A stretch of DNA of 6,559 nt from Thermaerobacter marianensis (GTDB lineage: Bacteria > Bacillota > Sulfobacillia > DYIH01 > DYIG01). The translations under genes and the position numbers were made by a program. The notes under the pieces are model-generated. The model was not told the origin of the DNA and searched no databases. It saw only the letters and a program-made list of their open reading frames with translations. The DNA is taken from positions 1 to 6,559 of the forward strand of contig DYIG01000091.1 of the NCBI GenBank assembly GCA_020723725.1, given 5' to 3'. Of this stretch, positions 1 through 6,269 are shown in pieces; the stretch's first letter is position 1; each line of letters begins with the position of its first letter.

Positions 1-665
1 TCCACCAGTTGTTAAGCAAGCTGATTTGCGCCCAGGAAGAGGAGCGTAAAAGGGTGGCCTCGGAAATTCACGACGGGGTTATCCAGTCGCTTCTGGGAAT
101 CTGGTACCGGCTCCAGCATTTCACCGGCGATTTGGACTCGGGGCATGAGAGGAATATCACGGGTGAACTGATCAGGCTGAAAGACTTGCTGGGCCAGCAG
201 ATACAGGACATCCGGCAGATTGTGTACAACCTCAGGCCCATTATGCTGGACACCTACGGACTGGGGTCGGCCGTCAAGGCTCTGCTCCGGAACCTTCAGG
301 AGGAGCACCAAATCCAGAGCGAGTTTGCCCTGGAGGGCGCAAGCCAACGGCTGCCCCCAAACTTTGAAATGGCCATCTACCGCATACTTCAGGAACTGCT
401 CAACAACGTGGCCAAACACTCCCAGGCCACCAAGGTTCAGGTCATGCTGATCACCGGCCAGGAACAGACCCTGCTGCTGGTAAAGGACAACGGAACCGGA
501 TTTGACAAGGCCCGCCTGACCAACCCGGACATTCCCGGAAACCACTTGGGCCTGGCCAGCATTCAGGAGAGGGTCCTCTTGCTGGGAGGAACCTGCAGCA
601 TCGAAACCCTGCTGGGATGGGGAACCACAGTAACCATAAAGGTGCCCACCCCAAAGAAGGTCTAA
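1..665 (+). CDS. Sensor histidine kinase, NarX/DegS type (C-terminal part; start outside window)
   Basis: This is the catalytic C-terminal part of a two-component histidine kinase that would phosphorylate itself and pass the phosphate to a response regulator, probably the one encoded next. The reading frame is open from base 3 to the TAA at 663-665, so the sensing part lies upstream of the window. A HisKA_3 dimerisation/phosphoacceptor segment is seen in ERKRVASEIHDGVIQSLLGI, with the likely phosphorylated His codon at 69-71, followed by the NarX/DegS-like LRPIMLDTYGLGSAV. The HATPase domain shows an N box (ELLNNVAKHS, from about 393), a G1 box (DNGTGFD, about 486-506), GLASIQERV (about 549) and a last glycine box GWGTTVTI (about 615). 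No membrane segment is present in the visible part. The signal it senses cannot be told from this fragment. Family assignment is firm; pairing with the downstream regulator is inferred from adjacency. Confidence 0.93.
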   Translation, partial: HQLLSKLICAQEEERKRVASEIHDGVIQSLLGIWYRLQHFTGDLDSGHERNITGELIRLKDLLGQQIQDIRQIVYNLRPIMLDTYGLGSAVKALLRNLQEEHQIQSEFALEGASQRLPPNFEMAIYRILQELLNNVAKHSQATKVQVMLITGQEQTLLLVKDNGTGFDKARLTNPDIPGNHLGLASIQERVLLLGGTCSIETLLGWGTTVTIKVPTPKKV

Positions 666-802
666 TGGGATGAGCCGGCCTTACTCCCGGCAAACCAGTA
701 TGCCAGCCGAAATCACCGGAGTCTGTCACAGATCATCTGAAATGACATCATAGCCGCTGTCACAAGTCCTTTTTATTTACAGGATTTCGCCGCACACGGC
801 TA

Positions 803-810
803 GGGAGGGG
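803..810 (+). promoter_or_regulatory. Ribosome binding site of the response regulator (GTG start)
   Basis: GGGAGGGG lies 5 bases before the GTG at 816. It supports this start, which also places the protein start just before the conserved beta-1 strand INLLIVDDH of the receiver domain. Confidence 0.7.
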
Positions 811-815
811 TTGAG

Positions 816-1487
816 GTGAGAAACATCAACCTTTTAATTGTGGATGATCACCCCATGATCAGGGAAGGCCTGGTGGCCATGCTCACGCCGTACCCGGACA
901 TAAACATAGTGGGAACCTGTTCGGACGGCCAGGAGGCCATCGAGTCCGTGGAGGCCCACGCCCCCGATATCATACTGATGGACATAAAAATGCTGAAAGT
1001 CAACGGCTTTGAGGCCACCAGGGAGATTGTCTCCAACTACCCCGGAGTAAAGGTAATCATGCTCACCATTTTCGAAGACGCCGAGTCCATTAGGCTGGCC
1101 CTCCAGGCCGGGGCGTCGGGCTACATGCTCAAGCAGGCGTCAAGGGAAAAACTGGTGGAAAGCATCAGGCGCGCCTTCAAAGGAGAGACCATAATCGACT
1201 CCATGCTGCTCAGCCAGCTGGTCACAGACTACACCAGGCTGGCCCAGGGGTACACCACCCGCGGCTACTCTCTCTCGGCCGATGAAAGCAGCGAGTTGAC
1301 ACCCCGGGAGAGCGAGGTGGCCAGGTTTCTGGCCCAGGGCCTCACCAACAAGGAAATATCCGCCCGGACACACCTGGCCGTGGACACCGTTAAAACCCAC
1401 CTGCGCAGCATCTACCGCAAAATGGGGGTTAAAAACCGCTCCCAGGCCATTACCGAGCTGATGACCAACAAGTACGTAAACATCTAA
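816..1487 (+). CDS. NarL/DegU-family response regulator (receiver + LuxR-type HTH)
   Basis: A 223-residue transcription factor, the usual size for this family. The receiver domain (about residues 4-120) has the acidic pair D10-D11, the phosphoacceptor D56 in ILMDIKM, the switch T84 in VIMLTIF and the conserved K106 in YMLKQAS. A linker of about 40 residues leads to a LuxR/GerE helix-turn-helix (about 161-213: LTPRESEVARFLAQGLTNKE through VKTHLRSIYRKMGVKNRSQA). The start is GTG with a good Shine-Dalgarno sequence. It lies 150 bases after the histidine kinase on the same strand and is its likely partner. One oddity is that the proline that usually follows the phosphorylated Asp (D-x-x-M-P) is Leu60 here. 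The gap upstream holds TGTCA/TGACA elements that could be an operator, but no convincing -35/-10 pair is visible. Target genes are unknown; the neighbouring hsp20 is a possible one. Confidence 0.95.
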   Translation: MRNINLLIVDDHPMIREGLVAMLTPYPDINIVGTCSDGQEAIESVEAHAPDIILMDIKMLKVNGFEATREIVSNYPGVKVIMLTIFEDAESIRLALQAGASGYMLKQASREKLVESIRRAFKGETIIDSMLLSQLVTDYTRLAQGYTTRGYSLSADESSELTPRESEVARFLAQGLTNKEISARTHLAVDTVKTHLRSIYRKMGVKNRSQAITELMTNKYVNI

Positions 1488-1565
1488 AAAGACATTGGCC
1501 CCTGATTCCGGCCCGAGAGATGAATATTCTCCCTGTTATGGGGCATACTACAAATAAACCACAGC

Positions 1566-1571
1566 AGGGGG
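1566..1571 (+). promoter_or_regulatory. Ribosome binding site that sets the TTG start of hsp20
   Basis: AGGGGG lies 7 bases before the TTG at 1579. There is no in-frame ATG or GTG before the conserved WDPF segment, so this site decides the start. Confidence 0.65.
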
Positions 1572-1578
1572 TATTAAG

Positions 1579-2025
1579 TTGGGAATTACCAGATGGGACC
1601 CTTTCCACGAACTCAACCATATGCGCCACCAGATCGACCGCTATCTCGACCACCTCTGGGGCAGGGGCAGGCAGGAGATCGCCGGGGCGGCGGGGCCCGG
1701 CCCCAAGGTAGACGTCTACCAGACCGAAAACGAGGTGGTGGCCGTCGCCGAGCTGCCTGGAATTCAAACCAAGGACGACATAGAGGTCAGGATAGACCAG
1801 GATAAACTCACCCTCCGGGGAGAAATAAAGCGCACCCAGGGCCACCGCGAAGAAAACTCGGTATACAACGAGCGTTATTACGGCACCTTTACCCGGGTAA
1901 TACAGCTCCCTTCCAGGGTTATGCCCGAAAAGGCCACGGCAGCTTACAATAACGGGATACTTGAAGTGCGCATGGCCAAAAGCGACCCCGGGGAGAACTG
2001 GGGCCGGCGCATAGAAATACAATAA
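1579..2025 (+). CDS. Small heat shock protein, Hsp20/alpha-crystallin family
   Basis: A 148-residue ATP-independent holdase chaperone of the cytoplasm, which binds unfolding proteins as a large oligomer. The start is TTG, chosen because of the AGGGGG site 7 bases upstream and because the protein then opens with the family-typical MGITRWDPFHELNHMRHQID. The alpha-crystallin domain spans about residues 42-134 and ends in the signature AYNNGILEV (122-130), a form of the A-x-x-x-N-G-x-L motif. The very C-terminus carries the I-x-I oligomerisation motif as IEI (145-147). Size and all landmarks are normal, so the gene looks intact. It follows the response regulator after 91 bases on the same strand. 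I see no CIRCE element and no convincing sigma-A promoter in that gap, so it may be read from upstream or by another sigma factor. It converges with the mvhD gene across a long hairpin. Confidence 0.95.
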   Translation: MGITRWDPFHELNHMRHQIDRYLDHLWGRGRQEIAGAAGPGPKVDVYQTENEVVAVAELPGIQTKDDIEVRIDQDKLTLRGEIKRTQGHREENSVYNERYYGTFTRVIQLPSRVMPEKATAAYNNGILEVRMAKSDPGENWGRRIEIQ

Positions 2026-2059
2026 CACGGCAATTTTAATTTTTCTTGGTGACAAAGTA

Positions 2060-2113
2060 TTGGAGGCGGCGTAAAATGTCGGTATTTATTCCTGCATTTT
2101 ATGCCGCCTCCAA
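2060..2113. terminator. Long near-perfect hairpin between convergent genes, probable bidirectional terminator
   Basis: Arms 2060-2078 and 2095-2113 pair over 19 bp with one G·T, around a 16-base loop (2079-2094). The outer part of the stem, TTGGAGGCGGC, is GC-rich. It lies 34 bases after the hsp20 stop and 21 bases beyond the mvhD stop, the classic place for a terminator shared by two converging operons. Neither strand has a clear run of U directly after the stem, so it is not a textbook intrinsic terminator. It could also act as a 3'-end stabiliser or be a small dispersed palindromic element. Confidence 0.6.
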
Positions 2114-2134
2114 AATAGTCGTCCCTTCCCTTGC

Positions 2135-2995
2135 TTAACTAACTTCAGTAATTTCTCCCATTTTTTCTTTACCTTCTCTGACTATGGTTCTTTCTCCCTC
2201 AGGAACAGGAGGCGGAACAGGCCCGCCGGAAATCTTCGTCACCGCGCCAAACCGGGGAGGGCAAGCTTCAAAACAAGTTCCGCATTTTATGCATTTCTCC
2301 TGGTCAATTACATGGATCTGGTTCTTGACACTTACAACCGCCCCTGCAGGGCACCTCTTGGCGCAGGTCATACAGGCCTGGCACTGGCCCGGATCAATAT
2401 AGTACGAGATTACTTCGCGAAACAGCCTGTCTATCTCGTCACTGGTGAAAAGTCCGTCATATTCTTCTATATTTTCAAGTCTTGACGACAGCTTCTCCTT
2501 TTTCACCAGCTTGATGTAGGGGACCAGCTTTGCAACTTCTTCCAGTCTGGATTTTAATTCATTTTTGTCTATTCCCTCGCCTTTGCCGAGAGGCCCCAGC
2601 TTCTTCACCGTGTTGCCGAAGTCGTTCATAACTTCGGCGAAACGGATTCCTTCACCGGCGGACAGCCATTCAATCTTTAACCTTTCGGGGTTCAGCCCTA
2701 TGTGCTCCATTAATTTCTTGCATAGAAGCACCATGTTTAATGCATGGTAATTTCCATCAGTAATATAATGGCATTCGTTAAGATGACAGCCGCCGATAAA
2801 CACCCCGTCCATTCCATTTGAGAGGGCCCGGATCACAAATGATAGGTCCACTCTGCCGCTGCACATCACGCGTATAAACTTGGTGTAAGTTGAATATTGT
2901 TGTCTGGAAACTCCAGCCAAATCAGCAGCGCCGTAAGCTCACCAGTTGCATACAAAGCCCAAGATCCTTGGTTTGAACTTAAGTTCCGCACTCAT
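2135..2995 (-). CDS. mvhD: Selenocysteine-containing MvhD/FrhD-type iron-sulfur subunit fused to a 2[4Fe-4S] ferredoxin
   Basis: The protein transfers electrons between HdrA and a partner oxidoreductase. In methanogens MvhD joins the hydrogenase to HdrA through a [2Fe-2S] cluster. Read from the ATG at 2993-2995 the gene encodes 286 residues, if the in-frame TGA at codon 19 is read as selenocysteine. Residues 1 to about 140 form the MvhD domain: C16-N-W-U19-A-Y-G-A-A-D, then C45 in RVMCSGRVD, and C70 and C75 in GGCHLNECHY. A linker rich in charged residues follows. A dicluster ferredoxin comes next, with C205-x2-C208-x2-C211-x3-C215 and C235-x2-C238-x2-C241-x3-C245. The start is supported by GGAGGTGA 7 bases upstream and by family residues LGFVCNW before the TGA. 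It follows the HdrA gene on the same strand after 125 bases, so the two should work together. Without recoding, a gene caller would begin at the TTG at 2920 and give only 261 residues. Base composition is more AT-rich than fdhD upstream. Confidence 0.92.
2900..2920 (-). promoter_or_regulatory. Candidate bacterial SECIS hairpin for mvhD
   Basis: On the mRNA strand CUGGA-GUU-UCCAG (2916-2904) forms 5 perfect base pairs closed by a 3-base loop beginning with G. After one G·A mismatch the stem continues with UUG/CAA (2920-2918 with 2902-2900). The loop starts 27 bases after the UGA. Known bacterial SECIS elements lie inside the coding region just after the UGA, with the apical loop roughly 16-37 bases away and a G in the first two loop positions, and this hairpin meets those rules. 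Folding was done by eye. Confidence 0.62.
2939..2941 (-). other. In-frame UGA read as selenocysteine (codon 19 of mvhD)
   Basis: The codon is TGA on the - strand, between TGG (Trp18) and GCT (Ala20). It replaces exactly the second Cys of the conserved CNWC motif of the MvhD/FrhD family, and the frame is open and family-like on both sides. Selenocysteine in the homologous VhuD subunit of Methanococcus-type archaea is established, which makes Cys/Sec exchange at this kind of protein plausible. A sequencing error or a nonsense mutation hitting just this residue is much less likely. Confidence 0.88.
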
Positions 2996-3002
2996 TCTTA
3001 TC

Positions 3003-3010
3003 TCACCTCC
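3003..3010 (-). promoter_or_regulatory. Strong ribosome binding site that fixes the true mvhD start
   Basis: GGAGGTGA on the - strand lies 7 bases before the ATG at 2993-2995. It is the best Shine-Dalgarno match in the window and points to a start upstream of the in-frame UGA, so the downstream TTG at 2920 is not the start. Confidence 0.85.
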
Positions 3011-3030
3011 CTGATCGGCAATCCCGGCCC

Positions 3031-3113
3031 TTGGGGACATTCCTGTCCTCAGGAATTCAATTGGGGACATTCCTGTCCTCAGGTATTACCCAAACTTCAG
3101 CAGGTGTGTCCCC
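3031..3113. repeat. Two palindromic GGGGACA repeat copies plus a third half-site in the hdrA-mvhD gap
   Basis: An identical 23-base unit occurs at 3031-3053 and 3061-3083, so the period is 30. Each unit contains TGGGGACATTCCTGTCCTCA (3032-3051 and 3062-3081), which folds on the + strand as an 8-bp stem with one G·T and a TTCC loop. A further inverted half-site TGTCCCC lies at 3107-3113 and is complementary to GGGGACA at 3063-3069. On the mRNA strand a competing 7-bp hairpin, ATTCCTG/CAGGAAT, occupies 3056-3039. The layout resembles REP/REPIN-type dispersed palindromes, which are moved by IS200/Y1-type (RayT) transposases in other bacteria. That link is an inference, because only one locus is visible. 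Confidence 0.8.
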
Positions 3114-3120
3114 TTTCCTC

Positions 3121-6100
3121 TTATCCGGCCGCGTCAATTTGGCTTAATATCTCTTCATCGGTGTAGTGCTTTAGAGAAATAGCCCCTGTTGGACATTTTG
3201 CGTTACAGAGCCCGTCTCCTTTACAAAGAACGGGATTAATCCCGGCCTTTTTTCCCTGCCGCGTGTCATGAAACTCTATGGCGCCATACGTACAGGCCGA
3301 AATACATGCCTCACACCCCATACACTTGCTCTCATTCACCTCGCAAACAGATCCGGAGGCCATGACCGTGTCATGTGAGAGAAGCGTTAAGGCCCGGCCG
3401 GCAGCCCCATAAGCCTGGCTGACCGCTTCCGGTATATGCTTGGGATAGTGAGCTGTCCCACACAGGTAAATGCCTTCCGCCCCAAAGTCAACAGGTCTTA
3501 ATTTGACATGGGCTTCCTGGAAGAATCCATCCGGGCCCAAAGACACCTTGAACAGCCCGGCTATTTCCTTTCTGTCCGCGGAGGGAACAACGGCGGCGGC
3601 TAAAGCCAGCGCATCAGCGTCTATTTCAAGCTTCTTGCCTAAAACCGGATCGGTCACGGTAACCCTTAAGACACGCCGGCCACCTTCCTCAACAGCTTCC
3701 ACCCAGGGCTTGTCATGGGGATCGTAGCGGATGAACCTTACATCCTTGCTTGCCGCTTCCCGGTAATACTCCTCTTTGAACCCGTACGTTCTCATATCCC
3801 TGAAGAGAATGTAGACATCCACCTTGGGGTTTATCTCTTTCAGTTTCAGGGCGTTCTTTACAGACTGGCTGCAGCATATCCGGGCGCAGTAATTTCTGCC
3901 TTCCTGTCTGCAGCCCACGCACTGGATCATCACCAGGCTCCGGGAGTTAATCACCCTTTCTTCTCCTCTGACGATTTGCCCCTCCAACTCCAGCTGGGTC
4001 ATTACCCTGTCATCTTCTCCATAAAGGTATTCGGCGGGTTTATATTCATCGGCGCCTGTGGCGATGACGGCCGCTCCATGTTTTATCTCTATGACCCTTC
4101 CTTCAGACTTCACCCTGGTGGCGAAATTCCCCACGTAACCGCCGGCCTCGGTGATGGTGGCGCCGGTATATACATGTATTAAGGGGTGCTGATAAACCTT
4201 GCGTATAACATCACGCAAATATGCTTGAACATCCAGCCCCTCCAGGGTGTAATGAATTCTTCGCGCCATCCCCCCCAGTTCTGCATCCTTTTCCACCAGG
4301 TGGACCTCATGTCTCTGGCCGGCTATGGAGAGAGCGCAGGTCATGCCGGCCAGGCCTCCCCCCACCACCAGCGCCGCCTTGTTGACGGGCAGATCAAGTT
4401 CCCGCAGGGGATCCAAATGGAGGGCCCGGGCCACCGACATCCGGATTATCTCCTTTGCCTTCTGGGTGGCCTCCTCCTTTTCTTTGGAGTGGACCCAGGA
4501 GCAATGTTCTCTGATATTAGCCATGTCGAAGAAATACTGATTGATTCCCGCTTCCCGGAGCGTGTCCCGGAATAGCGGCTCATGCGTCCTGGGGGTGCAG
4601 GCGGCCACGACCACCCGGTTGAGCCCTTTTTCCCGGATGGTGTTTGCTATTTGCTGGGCGGCATCGGCAGAACATATAAAGAGGCTTTCTTCTGCGTGAA
4701 CAACATTGGGCAAGGTCAGGGAATACTCAACCGCGGAAGGAACATTTACCACCCTTCCGATATTGGCCCCACAATGACACACATAGACGCCCACCCTGGG
4801 TTCCTCTCCCGAGACATCCCTTTCCGGCGGATATATCCTTTCTTTGGCCAGGTTCCCCCGCCGGTAGCCAAGGAGTTGACCACACAGGGAACCGGCCCCG
4901 CTGGCGGTCACAACCGCCTCGGGGATATCCATGGGACCCTGGAAGGCCCCGCTTATGAAAATCCCCGGGCGGGAGGTCTCCATGGGGTTAACGGGATTGG
5001 TTCTGCAAAATCCGTGGGCGTTGAGATGGATGCCCAACTTGTCCGCCAGGCCCTTCATCCCTGCGGGAGGGTTCAATCCGACGGACAACACCACCATATC
5101 GAATTCTTCTTCCTTTACTCCATCCCCGGGAGTGGAATATCTTACAGTTACATTCTTGCTTTCCGGGATCTCCCTTCCTATCGACACGCAGCTCCTTACA
5201 AACCGAATCCCGGGAAGTTTCTCCGCCCTTTGGTAGAACCGCTCGAAATCCTTGCCGTGGGAACGAATATCGTTATGAAATATAGTGCACTGGGCCTCAG
5301 CGTCATGGTCTTTTGTCAAAATCACCTGTTTCTGGGTATACGTGCAGCATACGGCCGAACAATAGCTGTTGCCGCCCGGGATAACCTGCCTGGAACCGAC
5401 GCATTGAATCCAGGCTATTTTGCGTGGATGCTTCTTGTCGGAAGGGCGCAGTATCTCACCTTCGTATGGCCCGGTGGCGCATAACAGCCGTTCATAGTCA
5501 AGACTGGTCACCACGTTTTCAAATTTTCCGTAGCCGTAGTCGTCCCTCAGCTGGGGATCGAAGGGCTCAAAGCCCGGAGACAGAACTATGGCCCCTACTT
5601 TTACTTCCACCTTCTCCGCCCTTTGATTGAAATCTATGGCGTTATTCTTACAGACTGATTGACAGATGGCACATTTCCTCTCTTTAAGGAAAAGGCAGCT
5701 TTCATCTATATAAGTGGCCAGGGGAATCGCTTGGGAGAAGTATATATGGATGGCCTTATTCTTCGATATCTCCTGATTGAATTGATCGGGGTACCTGACC
5801 GGGCAGTATTCCACACAGACAGTACAGCCCGTGCATTTGCCCTCTATAACATATCTGGGCTTTTTAACCAGGGTTACCCTGAAGTCTCCCGCTTCCCCTT
5901 CAACGCTGTCGACTTCGGTATAGGTCATGATCTCTATGTTGGGATGCCTGTTGCATTCAACAAACTTGGGGGATTCAATGCACATGGAGCAGTCATTGGT
6001 GGGAAAGGTCTTGTCAAGCTGGGCCATGTGGCCGCCAATGGCCGGCGCTTTGTCGACCAGGTAAACCTTGAAGCCCGCGGTGGCAAGATCAAGAGAGGCC

Positions 6101-6204
6101 TGAATGCCGCTGATCCCCCCGCCCACAACCATGACGTCTCCAAAATTACTGCCTGCAAGGCTATTAACAAGCAGCCCGCCATTTCTTGCCGGTTCTTTTT
6201 CCAT
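3121..6204 (-). CDS. hdrA: Double-length HdrA-type flavin/iron-sulfur electron-transfer protein (two fused HdrA-like halves)
   Basis: A 1027-residue soluble protein of the heterodisulfide reductase subunit A family, which carries FAD and several [4Fe-4S] clusters and serves in flavin-based electron bifurcation or confurcation. Usual HdrA has about 650 residues. The first half has a Rossmann FAD motif VVGGGISG (26-33), the HdrA motif TFPTNDCSMC (66-75), an inserted ferredoxin (C124, C127, C130, C134; C170, C178, C181, C185) and QCVG...YCSAVCC (267-287). The second half opens with the HdrA N-terminal domain (VCHCGANIG from 475; C511, C536, C568), has a second FAD motif VVGGGLAG (613-620), a second QCVGCR...YCARICC (761-778) and a C-terminal ferredoxin (C961, C964, C967, C971; C994, C1000, C1004). 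Asp997 replaces one expected cluster Cys. The ATG follows GGAG by 4 bases. The gene begins 65 bases after fdhD and precedes mvhD; no hdrBC is in view, so the heterodisulfide name should not be taken as substrate. Confidence 0.93.
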   Translation of the reverse strand: MEKEPARNGGLLVNSLAGSNFGDVMVVGGGISGIQASLDLATAGFKVYLVDKAPAIGGHMAQLDKTFPTNDCSMCIESPKFVECNRHPNIEIMTYTEVDSVEGEAGDFRVTLVKKPRYVIEGKCTGCTVCVEYCPVRYPDQFNQEISKNKAIHIYFSQAIPLATYIDESCLFLKERKCAICQSVCKNNAIDFNQRAEKVEVKVGAIVLSPGFEPFDPQLRDDYGYGKFENVVTSLDYERLLCATGPYEGEILRPSDKKHPRKIAWIQCVGSRQVIPGGNSYCSAVCCTYTQKQVILTKDHDAEAQCTIFHNDIRSHGKDFERFYQRAEKLPGIRFVRSCVSIGREIPESKNVTVRYSTPGDGVKEEEFDMVVLSVGLNPPAGMKGLADKLGIHLNAHGFCRTNPVNPMETSRPGIFISGAFQGPMDIPEAVVTASGAGSLCGQLLGYRRGNLAKERIYPPERDVSGEEPRVGVYVCHCGANIGRVVNVPSAVEYSLTLPNVVHAEESLFICSADAAQQIANTIREKGLNRVVVAACTPRTHEPLFRDTLREAGINQYFFDMANIREHCSWVHSKEKEEATQKAKEIIRMSVARALHLDPLRELDLPVNKAALVVGGGLAGMTCALSIAGQRHEVHLVEKDAELGGMARRIHYTLEGLDVQAYLRDVIRKVYQHPLIHVYTGATITEAGGYVGNFATRVKSEGRVIEIKHGAAVIATGADEYKPAEYLYGEDDRVMTQLELEGQIVRGEERVINSRSLVMIQCVGCRQEGRNYCARICCSQSVKNALKLKEINPKVDVYILFRDMRTYGFKEEYYREAASKDVRFIRYDPHDKPWVEAVEEGGRRVLRVTVTDPVLGKKLEIDADALALAAAVVPSADRKEIAGLFKVSLGPDGFFQEAHVKLRPVDFGAEGIYLCGTAHYPKHIPEAVSQAYGAAGRALTLLSHDTVMASGSVCEVNESKCMGCEACISACTYGAIEFHDTRQGKKAGINPVLCKGDGLCNAKCPTGAISLKHYTDEEILSQIDAAG

Positions 6205-6269
6205 TTCTCTCCGCCCTCATCAGGTTTTAATGTTTCATATTCCGCCCGCACTGTCCGGGTCCGGCCGGG

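Noticed and set aside
12..545. A 177-codon - strand frame opposite the histidine kinase
   Set aside because: The + strand encodes clear HisKA_3 and HATPase motifs over the same stretch; the antisense product has no recognisable features.
1488..1578. A CIRCE or other heat-shock operator before hsp20
   Set aside because: No TTAGCACTC-N9-GAGTGCTAA-like inverted repeat is present. The only symmetry is a short GAATATTC palindrome, which is too weak to call.
1450..2055. A 201-codon - strand frame opposite hsp20
   Set aside because: It is antisense to an intact Hsp20 gene, extends into the end of the regulator gene, and its translation looks like a shadow of the coding strand.
2135..2920. mvhD starting at the TTG at 2920 as a normal 261-residue protein
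   Set aside because: There is no good ribosome binding site before this TTG, the N-terminal family segment LGFVCNW-x-AYGAAD is encoded upstream in the same frame, and a perfect Shine-Dalgarno sequence precedes the ATG at 2995.
2939..2941. The TGA as a nonsense mutation making mvhD a pseudogene
   Set aside because: The rest of the gene has no other damage, all cluster cysteines are kept, the TGA falls exactly on a conserved Cys, and a SECIS-like hairpin follows.
3031..3083. The two direct repeats as a minimal CRISPR array
   Set aside because: There are only two repeats with a 7-base spacer, the units are themselves palindromic, and no cas gene is present.
5344..5361. Selenocysteine in the HdrA YCSAVCC segment, as known in some methanogen HdrA proteins
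   Set aside because: The codons for residues 286 and 287 encode Cys and the 1027-residue frame contains no TGA.
4582..5484. A 300-codon open frame on the + strand opposite hdrA
   Set aside because: It lies wholly antisense to a well-conserved gene, its translation shows no recognisable domain, and it has no strong ribosome binding site. Other frames antisense to hdrA, such as 3715-4182 and 4186-4575, are rejected for the same reason.
6205..6269. A terminator between fdhD and hdrA
   Set aside because: The gap has GC-rich CCGG/GGCC symmetry, but no long stem and no U run on the - strand.
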